Source: Rhynchosporium graminicola
Taxonomy: Eukaryota > Ascomycota > Leotiomycetes > Helotiales > Ploettnerulaceae
Length of the DNA stretch: 64,000 bases
Reading direction: 5' to 3'
Assembly: GCA_900074885.1 (NCBI GenBank)
Contig: FJUW01000061.1
Span: forward strand, 538,295 to 602,294
Shown: one piece after another, positions 24,356 to 33,370 of the stretch
How the letters are laid out: each line of letters starts with the position of its first letter
How positions within the stretch are numbered: the stretch's first letter is position 1
Position numbers and translations under genes: made by a program
The notes under the pieces: model-generated
What the model was told of the DNA's origin: nothing
Databases searched by the model: none
The model's input: only the letters and a program-made list of their open reading frames with translations

Positions 24356-24497
24356 TGTGACGTCAGGGGTAATCTGTAGAGTGATTGATTAGACCACTCA
24401 GCCAACTCACCCAAAAGGGTAGAAGAATAAGGTGGAGACCTTATCCTTAATCGGCTAGAAGGCGTTACAAGCGGGGGGGATGCGCCCGATCGTAACA
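24356..24497. repeat. TRIM LTR, left copy
   Basis: 142 bp, TG...CA ends. On the - strand positions 24394-24404 read TGGCTGAGTGG, a good RNA polymerase III A box, preceded by GGTGAGT as in a tRNA-Leu/Ser 5' end. Confidence 0.9.
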
Positions 24498-24764
24498 TTA
24501 CCCTATCTTAAGAGTTGACTTCGTCCCCGAAGTCAGAAGAGAGTAACATGTAGAACCTTCTAGAATAAGCCATAACTCAAACTGGATGCGACTTCCAGGA
24601 ATAGCCTCGAACTACTACACAACTATCGTTTACCCGGCTCCTGCATCTAAAGGAGTTTACGATAGCCACAGGTAGTACGCTCTCATTCAGAGTTTTCAAT
24701 TATATGTCCTCGTACTATTGCGAGTAGTCACTCAGAACGATATAACCGTGATACCTTATTCTTG

Positions 24765-24906
24765 TGTGACGTCAGGGGTAATCTGTAGAGTGATTGATTA
24801 GACTACTCAGCTAACTCACCCAAAAGGGTAGAAGAATAAGGTGGAGACCTTATCCTTAATCGGCTAGAAGCCGTTACAAGCGGGGGGGATGCGCCCGATC
24901 GTAACA
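24765..24906. repeat. TRIM LTR, right copy
   Basis: 142 bp, same ends as the left copy. The A-box-like site (24803-24813) carries two RIP-type changes. Confidence 0.9.
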
Positions 24907-25569
24907 GAACTCTAGCTTTAGCCTTATTCTATAAGCTCTCCTTCTCCTTATCTAGAAAGTCTTTGAAACCCTTCTACTTTTTTATAGTAGTACGAGCACG
25001 ATATAAGGCCTAAAGAAATATTAGAGAAGCTACGAATAGTAATAAAGATAATTACTTACTTATCTCTAAGTATTATTAGCTACCTTAATCTAGAGTTAGA
25101 TATCTGCCTTAATAATATCTCGGCGCTTATCGAAGGTTAATATAGTAATAAGTGTTTTATTTATTTAAAATGAATTGCAATTATAGTCTATTACTATACT
25201 ATATTACTATTAGAACTAGATTAATATAAGAGGGGAAAGGTTACTTACTAGTTTTAGTTCGATAGAAGAAGAAGTTATTTTAGTCCGGTGGGAAAAGTAG
25301 TTATTTGTTTTAAAGTGAAAGCGCACTTATAATAGATTTATATTTAAGTAACTCGCTTATATTCACTCTATATACTTTCCTTTATTTATTTACTTAATAT
25401 TTACGTTAATAAGTTATTATTATTTATAAATATATAAATAGCCTCCTAGCTAGAAAATTCTAGATTTCTAAAAACCAGATACTCCTATAACCTCCTCCTA
25501 GTAAGTTATACCCTATATAGTAATACCTAATAGTAATAGTACTAATACTAATAAAGGCTTATAGTTAAG

Positions 25570-25820
25570 ATAGCACGCTCTAAAGCTACTATGAAAAAAC
25601 CTAAGAATATAGCTACTTTAGTACTTTCGCCTAAAAAGAAAAGTACTAGAAAATTCATCCTACTTATAAAGCTTACCCCAGCTAAAAGAATTACTACTTA
25701 GAATAGGCGTAAACAGGTATATGAGGCTAATCCTGAGAAGGAAGGACCTTGTAATATTATAAAGCTTAGTTTAATAGTCCGGAAGCTACTACCTAGTAAT
25801 AAGTACTTAGGGTTCTAATA
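25570..25820 (+). pseudogene. Short unknown transposon ORF
   Basis: The + strand frame reads Lys-rich (MKKPKNIATLVLSPKKKS, later ANPEKEGPCNIIKLSL) and ends KYLGF before TAA; an internal TAG replaces a probable Gln codon. No family is recognised. It may be the N-terminal exon of the integrase protein further right. Confidence 0.35.
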
Positions 25821-26639
25821 GTAATACTTAATAGTAATATAACTAACTATAAATAGTAAAAGTATTACGAGAAATTAAGCTATTTCAGAAAAGCTATAAC
25901 CTCCTCCTTAGAAAGCTTCTATTCTAACGCCTAGTTCATAAAGTTACTTAAGATTTCAAGTTAGACTTGAGATTCTAGTCTTCTATTATTAAAGCTCTTT
26001 AAGAATCCGCCGAAGCCTTTCTAGTTTCTTTCTTTAAAGGTATTACTCTTTCTATTTGTTTATAGTATATTTTACTAATAGAAAAATAGCTTCTAATATA
26101 TACTATATTCACGGAAAAAGGGTTACTATTTAGAAGAAGGATATGACTCTTATAAAGTAGTTCTGCACTAGTTCTACTCTTTTAGGCTAGTAGGAGTCTT
26201 CTCTTAGTTATACTATATAGTATCGTAGTCTAGAGATATAGAGTTTAGAGTAAGTCTGGAGTTCTAGGAGTAATAGTATATAGTAACACTTAGTTACTAG
26301 AATAAACTCTAAATAGCTATTTACTACTTCTCTGATAATCTCTTCACTTAACTAATTATAACTTTCTCTCTCTCTATTTACCTAATACTTATACCTTTCC
26401 AATATACTACTACCGATTTCTTAAGCAGTTTAGGATAGTTATAAAGATGAAATATATTAGCTCTACTTTAAAAGAGACCTTAATATAAAAGAAGTAATAA
26501 GAGTTATAACAGAGAAAAGCTTAAATACTTCGTGAGTAGTCTTCTAAATAGTAATACCTGATAGTAATATAACTTAGTCTGATTGGTAAATAGGAAGGCA
26601 ACTTACTACCGGAAGCTAAAGTTATAAGGTAATACTCTA

Positions 26640-28089
26640 AAGAAGTACTTTAAGTACTTAAAGGATAAAGTACTTCTTTATACTATTTCTAGCTTATATT
26701 ATAATAATATTAAGCATAAGAATATGCTCTGATATTTGAATGAATTTTATAGCTATCCTAGGCTTTAAGATCGATAACTACGCCGGATTAAGAAACACTT
26801 AAAGCTTAGCTACCGGAATATAATACCTCTACCTACACCTGAAGTAAGAGAGCTTACTACTAGAATTATACTTCATGATTTGAAAAATATACTTCTTACT
26901 TAATTAGAATATCGGAAACTTAAAATATACCTTTATATTTATTATTATATAATATTACTAAGAAATACTATATAGAAGATCTTAATTAAGCTAGACCTTA
27001 TTATAGTATAGTCACGTACTTTAAATAGTCCTAGACTCTGCTAGCGTTTTATAATTAAAGGACTAAACCGAATTTAGTCTCTTAATAAGTATAATAAACT
27101 TAGTCGATTTAGGTTCCAGATCTATAGTATTATAGATAGCTATAGTCGCCGAGTTGTAGGGTTCTTTATCAGTTCTAGTAATAGAACCTAGATTACTATT
27201 AGAAGATTCTTCTTATATATAGTTCAGGAATTTAGTTTTCCGAAGGCTATATATATAGATAAAGGTTAGGAGATAAAGATATTAGAAGCTATATAGCTTA
27301 CTTTCCGACGTACTGAGAAGCTAAGTCTCGCTACTAATAAAGTACTAGCCTTTAGTACTTCTACTAAAAACCAGAGGATTAAGAGGTTTTAGAGGAGCCT
27401 AATTAATTAATTTATAAATCAGTAGATAAAGTACTTTAGTAATCTAGAGAAAAGGAATCGGTTTAATAAGAAGTCTAAATATAATATAATAGCACTTTAG
27501 TTCTTATTTATAAACTAACTTCGACTCCTATTATAATAAACTATCGGAATATATAATAAAATAACTATCAGGAGATAGAAATTCCGAGATAACTATCTAC
27601 TAACTAGTCAGTTACTATTCGAGCTCTATAACTACCTATAAGAGGGAGTAAAGGATTATAAGAGGCTATATAACCCTGACTTACTTTACTAGTTTAAAGA
27701 AAAGTTTAAGTAGTATAATAATCAGGCCTTTTTAACCTCTAGAGTTAGAGAGATCTATAAAGAGATAGTTAAGACCTATAGGATTAAGTATAATATTAAT
27801 AATCTTACTCCTAGGCCTGATTAGCCTTATAAACAAGTATATATACTCTTACGATAAGAGCTTTATATATAGGAGCTAGCTAAAGAGATAATTAAATCTA
27901 GAGAGAGATACCTTAAGGGGATGCGTACTTTAATTACTAAGTATGAGAAGGCAAGTACTAAATTACCTAGAGTATAATATATTACTCTATCTAATCTAGC
28001 TAGAGAAGTAGAAAAAGATATTCAGGTTATTCCAGATAATAAGGTTAATTCTGAATCTAGGAGCGAGGAAGATATAGAAAGAGAGTGAT
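26640..28089 (+). pseudogene. Integrase-core (DDE, RNase H fold) transposase, RIP-inactivated
   Basis: Readable + strand protein with KYNKLSRF, FQIYSIIDSYSRRVV, SNRT, an IDKG block and NQRI.RF. This is the layout of the fungal integrase core domain family found in DNA transposons. The three acidic positions can be placed: the first Asp reads Asn (27084-27086), the second is intact (27258-27260) and the Glu reads Lys (27381-27383). Many TAG/TAA stops replace Gln or Trp. The last clear frame ends at TGA 28087-28089. An N-terminal part of about 140 residues precedes the core. The protein must be dead as it stands. Confidence 0.75.
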
Positions 28090-28259
28090 TATAGAGATAT
28101 TTTATAAGTAATTACGTTACTATCGCTTATTACTATTAAAGTGTTTTTTTTTAAATATAAAAAGTTCAATAATATATATTTCTAAAGCTCTCTATATTAC
28201 TATCTATTATTACTATTAAAAATATAACTAAGATAAGTAGAATAAACTAAAACTACTTA

Positions 28260-28630
28260 TTCAACTTTACTAGTTTCTTAATAGCTCTTCCTAATATCCT
28301 AATTACTTTTACTACTTATAAAAAGTCTGGAAAGTTATCTAAATCTTCACCTAACTCCTCCTCCTTAGCTACTTTAATATCCTTAGCTTTCAATTCCCTA
28401 AATAGATCCTAATCCTCTTCCTTATCCTCCTTCTCTCTCTTCTTCTTTATACTCTTTTCCTTCTTAATACCCTTCTCTTTCTTAATATTATTCTCCCTCT
28501 TGAAATTAAGTACCTCCTTTTCCCTCTTAATATCAAGTACCTCCTTTACTCTCTTAGAAGTCTCCTTCTCCTTTTACTTCTTCTTACTAAGAGGTTCTAT
28601 CTAGTATTAATAGTCCTCGCTTATAACCCT
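28260..28630 (-). pseudogene. Lys/Glu-rich repetitive ORF next to the SUMO-protease gene
   Basis: On the - strand the frame gives repeated Lys-Arg-Glu-Lys-Glu-Val-Leu and Ile-Lys-Lys-Glu-Lys units, then KEEELGEDLDNFPDFL, with RIP-type stops. It is probably a coiled-coil or charged accessory protein of the transposon. It is transcribed away from the gene at 28651, if at all. Confidence 0.4.
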
Positions 28631-28650
28631 TTCTAGCCTTTAAGAGAGTT

Positions 28651-31274
28651 ATGCCGAGACCAGTCCAGAGTCAAGGTCGCCGTGTTTCTCACGGGAAAGC
28701 CGGTGCACGCTTGGCAATTGGCATAGAGGAGTTCCGGCGGACGGAAAAGCACGCGGATCCGCGCATTCATCGTGGTAGTAGGGAAAGGCGTGGTAGATTT
28801 TCACAGACTAACCGCACCAAGGGCCTACTGTCGAGAATACCTGATAGGCTTTCATCAGATCGACCAAACACTTCCCCACAGCGGCCTCATACCGCTGTGA
28901 GAATCTGTAGCGATTCAGAAGACTCTGGGCCCGAGGCAGATGCTAAAGAAATGTCACCCACTCTCCAGAAATTCGAGAAAACATATCCTCGTGTCATCAT
29001 CGACAAATCAGCGGCTAGAGGAGCTTCCCCCTGGGTTGCTCCACGATTAAAAGGAATTGACGAGCCTTCCCTTGTCAATCCCAATTGTAGCCTTCAAGAC
29101 AGGAAGCCATCGGTCGACTTTGATTCTAACCAATCCACAGCCTCAACGAGAGATAGGAACGAGCAAATCACACCTTCGATCGAAAGGGAGCTGCCTCGAA
29201 AAAGAAAGATACAGCACCATGTTGATGTCCCAGATAGCAGCGAAGACGAACTCGCACCGACGTACAAGCTACCAAAGATCACGACGCAAAATCGACCCCA
29301 AGCCAAGCAAACAAGGGTCTTCGATATAGGGAAGCCTCGGAAGATTGCAAAACGAGGCACAGGCACTAAGAAACACCGGGTCTTGAGTATATTTCCTGAG
29401 ACTCACTGCTGGTTACAACCTCAACCACTTCGATATTGGCATCTTAACCAGAACCACGCCAATGGAGTGCTGGTGGCCCATGATGAACATGGAGACCCCA
29501 TACAAGAATTAGTCCTTACTCCACAGGTTATTCAGAAAATCCAGCGAAACCCCGACAGCGAGAAGTTAGTCGTCCACAAGCACAAAGATACCACCGTAAA
29601 AGGATCGACAAAAATTTATCTGGAGTTGTCCACTGCTGCTGACGCGCGACAAATATGCGAAGTCTTGAAAGAACACGATACTACTATCGGTTTCTCCGTA
29701 TTACAAGGGTTTGTAATCTTGCGCGGTATACTTCGCAAGCTAATTTTCAGCATCTTAGTACGCAGCTGGATCAAAAATTCCTTCATAACCGGAAATTGGC
29801 TGGCTTAATGCATCCGAAAACACCTCAACTTCTGCTCGATTTGGGAACTCGGACCGTGGAAGAGTTGTCGCAACAAACAGAGAGTATGCAAGAACAAGAA
29901 CGAGAACGAGAAGGTAAAAGTGTCAAACAAGGTACATTTCTCGATCGACGTAGTAAAGGTGATCAAATGGGTAGTCATGGTGGTTTAGTCCTCGGTAAGA
30001 GAAAACTACAAGAAGATGCCAACCCCTCAGCAACGCAAACCACAGTCAGAGTACCACGGAAGCTCCGTGCATCGAATAGCTTAGATGACAATGGTATGGA
30101 AACCTCGGGCGAGGCCTGTCATTCAATTGATCCAGATTCCTTTTACGGTAAGCAGGATACATTATCATCGAGCGGCCTCGTCGAAATGGAACCTGCTCCC
30201 AGACAGCCATCCAGTCAGCGCTCCTCGAGTCCACTCCGATGGACCGAAGCGAATCAGAATTGGGCTCAGACTTGGAAAGGTCCAATCATATATCCTCGTC
30301 AACGAGAGAAGAAGTCGAGGACCCAGGTAGAGAAAGACGATGTCGAGAGGCTAGATGATGGGCAGTACTTAAATGACAACCTCATAAATTTCTACCTCCG
30401 CTGGTTGGAGCATCGAATCGAAGAGGAAGATCCGGCTTTGGCCAAACGCGTATATTTCTACAATACATTCTTCTATAAAAGCTTGACACAGGGTGCAAAA
30501 GGAAGAAGGGGCATCAACTACGAAGCTGTTGAAAGATGGACTTCCAAGTTCGACTTGATGTCATTTGACTACATCATTGTTCCCATTAATGAGCATACTC
30601 ATTGGTATGTAGCGATTATTTGCAATGCTTCAAAACTACAAGGTCAGTCCGAAGGAATTCCTACCTTCCAGGGCAAATTTGCACATCTGCAAGGTCCTTT
30701 GCGTAGAAATCAGCTACCACATCCTGATTCTCGTTCAACACCAACCACTGTAACGAATCTACTGGACGATATGACTTTTGGACAGAAAGCTAGTGTTGCA
30801 GAAGAAAATAATCGGGATGTTGAGGGATCGAGGGACTGCGTCGAGCTTGAAGGACAGATTCAGGGTCGGAGAGCCGATTCTCAACCCACCAAAAAAAGGG
30901 CAGGAAAGTCTCACACACATCGCAAACTGGATCCCACCCAGCCCAGAATAATAACCCTGGACTCACTTGGGCTCAAGCACTCCTCCACTTGCACCAATTT
31001 GAAGAATTACTTGGTTTCAGAAATCAAAGCAAAGAAGGGGGTTGATGTTCCTGCTCCGGGGTCCATCGGAATGACTGCAGTCAACATCCCTCAACAAGCT
31101 AACTATGTTGAATGCGGTGTTTTCCTTCTCAGTTATGTCGAACAGTTCCTCAGACAACCGGATAAATTTGTTCATAATATCTTGCAAGCTCAAGACCTTG
31201 AAATCGAATTCCCGACTGCATCATTCATGCGAAATCATATCAGACAGATTCTCTTTAAGCTTCAAGACGAATAA
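28651..31274 (+). CDS. Ulp2-like SUMO-specific cysteine protease
   Basis: C48-family proteases remove SUMO, and Ulp2 types trim SUMO chains in the nucleus. Two exons are proposed, 28651-29708 and 29759-31274 (50-bp intron GTTTGT...CTTAG), giving 857 residues; an alternative donor at 29715 with acceptor at 29750 is also in frame. The N-terminal half is basic and Ser-rich, with a conserved-looking block at about 245-350 (CWLQPQPLRYW). The protease domain starts at about residue 560 (DDGQYLNDNLINFYLRWLE). The triad can be placed: His634 in HWYVAI, Asp754 in TLDSLG, Cys805 in VECGVF, with Gln in IPQQANY just before. The 120-residue gap between His and Asp, filled with charged sequence, is typical of Ulp2/SENP6-7. 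The start lies about 10 bp from the transposon island, so the natural N-terminus or promoter may be altered. Confidence 0.85.
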
Positions 31275-31627
31275 GGCTGTGAAACTAGAGTTTCGACAAA
31301 GGAGGAGCGCAGTAATGAGCAACTCAAAAAGGCTGGGACTGCGGGATCGTTCCCAGAAAGCACTCGTTGACGATCATACTCGAGAGGCCAATGATCTGCC
31401 TTTGCGAAACGGCCAATCTAATCCCAGTAGGCTATGACAAAATCAGAATACCATCGGACAGTTCCTTGTAGTCCTCCCAGTTACGGAATCGCGTCCTAGA
31501 TTTGAGGGCATTTTTGTTTCAAGAAATCGAAAGTTGATAGGGCAGAAATTTGAATGAACCATCGCCGGCACAAGGCCATGCGATTCGTTAGACTTATTTT
31601 GAATCATCAAGGTTCGTTTCGCATTAT
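31275..31627. other. 3' flank of the SUMO-protease gene
   Basis: No gene seen. It ends in the 8-bp target duplication CGCATTAT (31620-31627) of the adjacent hAT element. Confidence 0.6.
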
Positions 31628-32166
31628 CAGTGTGCGAAATGATTAGATTAGATTAGATTATGACCTCCTAATCAAATCTAATCAAAGGTAATTTGAACCT
31701 AATTAAATCTAATCAAATTATAATCGATTATAATTAATTATAATTGATTATAGCACGTGATCTAGAGCTAGGCTCAAAGGAGCTTAGATACTCGCTTAGG
31801 TTCCCTTTCTAGGCTTAGGCTCCCGCCTCGCTTCTTAGCCTAGATTCGCTTTAAAGCGAGATTCTAGCAGTAGGTAATCCAAATATAGAAATAACTAGAA
31901 TTTACTAGAATTAACTATTATATACCTTATTTCTTTATTAATTATATAAATACCTTTGATTAGTAAGATATACTTTATTTTATTTATCTTTATGTAGCTT
32001 ATATAGCTAAATATATAAGTATAATCAAGCCTAATCTAATCCTAATCATTGATTATAATCTAATCTAATCTAATCAAAGGTCTAATTAACCTAATTAAAT
32101 CTAATCTAATTATAATCGATTATAATCGATTGTAATTGATTAGGTTGATTATTTTTTCTCACACTG
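31628..32166. mobile_element. Non-autonomous hAT element (MITE-like), 539 bp, with 8-bp TSD
   Basis: Begins CAGTGTGCGAAA and ends TTTCTCACACTG, giving a short terminal inverted repeat (CAGTGTG perfect, 11 of 12 overall). The identical 8-mer CGCATTAT lies directly outside both ends (31620-31627 and 32167-32174); 8-bp duplications and CAGNG termini are hallmarks of the hAT superfamily. Both ends are full of GATTA/CTAAT repeats. There is no coding capacity. The left 290 bp match the reverse complement of 800-1089. Confidence 0.9.
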
Positions 32167-32174
32167 CGCATTAT

Positions 32175-33370
32175 TATCAGTATCCCTAGAACATCCTCGA
32201 TGTTTACTCTTCATCAACCGATAACACCTAGCACTCAGACGAAGCGAAGCAGATCCTTAGCCAGCTTCGACCACCCAAACGAAACAGGTCCTCGGCCAGC
32301 TTCGATCACCTACGGAGTAAACGACCCAGACGAAGTAGGTATTCGTCCCAGTAAGTGGCTTTAGTCAGCTAGACAAAGTACATCTTCGTTTAGCCAAAAA
32401 GACATGAATTAGTCTTCATTTTCCAACGAAAGTGGGCTTAGCCCTGATATCTTACTTTTTAGAGTCAGATCTCGTTGTTAATATTGTGCACACACTGGAT
32501 GTATTGCTAGCATTTTCCCAGATTTCCTCTTAGGTTTCTTGCCATCCCTTACTCGTATGGCCCGAAGGAAATGGGTTTTATCTAATTGATACACCCATAC
32601 CAATGAGCCAAAATCTGATGGTCATATCTGACTCGTTTACTCTCTTGCTACGATATCCTTTTCCTTCTCTTCTTTTTCTTTATCCGGCTGCAGGATATCG
32701 AATACTTCCCCAGAGCTGCTCGCGCTGCCCGCATCTTCTCCTTTGATTTGTTAGTTGACCTTAGGGTTAGGCCAAATCTCCATACAATGATAATATTTTA
32801 TTCTTCTGATCATCACTGAGTATCTATACGTCGGAGTCTACGTCGCTTAGCTTTCTAGAGCAACCAAACAAGGATAGAAATCCACCATGGAAAATAACAG
32901 CAAGAGGAATTCCTGCGTTGAACGCACAGCTTCTTTTAAATTGTTATTGTTCGCTGGCACAAGCGAGACCGTTCCAAATAGATCACCAAGCTAAGTAAAC
33001 ATGGCAGGACTATTAATATTACGCCCTACTAAGTATGACGTCTCAGCTGGATAAGGATTAGTAGCCTTGTGGAGATCAGTTTACACCCTCCGCGGTCTGT
33101 AATTGGTTTGTATCTGAGCATTTAATACGTGCACGAATCAGCCGGCATAAAGTCGGTACCAAGCTTTTAGATTACTCAGCGCTAAGCTTCGGCTAAGCCA
33201 GTTACATGCACAAGCGAAGGCTCCCCGCCGGAGCCGGATTAACGTCTCTCCCGAACTGGATTTTTTTTTGAGATGAGGCCTGTAAAAGTTACCTGCCCTC
33301 ACGATCTTTTTTTTTCTTTCCGCAAGGAATTGAATTTCCGTTCACCAAACCCTCAAACCAGCGAAAGAAA
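32175..33370. promoter_or_regulatory. Upstream region of the pyrimidine gene
   Basis: 1.2 kb without a supported gene. It contains two 35-bp direct repeats (32246-32280, 32281-32315) around CCAGCTTCGAYCACC, and long T/C-rich runs near 33262-33319 just upstream of the start codon, typical of highly expressed fungal genes. The promoter assignment is positional. Confidence 0.5.
32246..32315. repeat. Two 35-bp direct repeats
   Basis: GAARCAGRTCCTYRGCCAGC followed by TTCGAYCACC occurs at 32246 and again at 32281. The first 30 bases of each unit match at about 25 positions, and the differences are transitions. Confidence 0.7.

Larger units (their letters stand above)
24356..24906. mobile_element. 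TRIM (miniature LTR retroelement), 551 bp, with TSD GAACT
   Basis: Two 142-bp direct repeats (24356-24497 and 24765-24906), each starting TGTGACGTC and ending GTAACA, flank 267 bp without coding capacity. The whole is bounded by GAACT on both sides (24351-24355, 24907-24911), a 5-bp target duplication typical of LTR elements. The copies differ at three sites that I can see; two (24395/24804 and 24403/24812) are CpA-to-TpA changes. It interrupts the - strand Lys-rich ORF. Proteins for movement must come from another element. Confidence 0.9.
23800..25000 (-). pseudogene. Lys/Glu-rich transposon ORF, split by the TRIM
   Basis: On the - strand the reading KRKAKELKEENNNNK, GSFKKNLEPLIKRLEVK and KKHRVSYNKIEAFIRGVTNPKAIKEFY is open for over 100 codons, then stops at TAG codons of RIP type. 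An intron with GTAAGT, CTAAC and TTTAG signals fits 24164-24213. Upstream the frame continues to 24355, is interrupted by the TRIM and resumes beyond 24911. The product is unknown, possibly a DNA-binding or accessory protein of the element. Confidence 0.5.
23640..28640. mobile_element. RIP-degraded transposon island with integrase-type element
   Basis: About 5 kb of TA-rich DNA with readable but stop-ridden coding stretches: Lys-rich ORFs on the - strand at both flanks, an unknown + strand ORF (about 25570-25820) and a + strand integrase-core protein (about 26640-28090). Terminal repeats could not be identified, so the boundaries are set by composition and by the start codon at 28651. It may be one multi-gene DNA transposon or several nested ones. 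A TRIM (24356-24906) is inserted inside. Confidence 0.7.

Noticed and set aside
24388..24410. A tRNA gene inside the TRIM
   Set aside because: Only the 5' half and A box look tRNA-like; no anticodon stem, T-arm or acceptor pairing could be formed.
24277..24498. 73-residue ORF on the - strand containing GELAEWSNQS
   Set aside because: It is a read-through of the TRIM LTR; such peptides are typical of translated tRNA-like sequence, not of a gene.
28651..31274. SUMO protease as part of the transposon
   Set aside because: The gene has normal composition, no RIP stops and an intact catalytic triad, whereas the neighbouring transposon ORFs are destroyed; it reads as a host gene next to the element.
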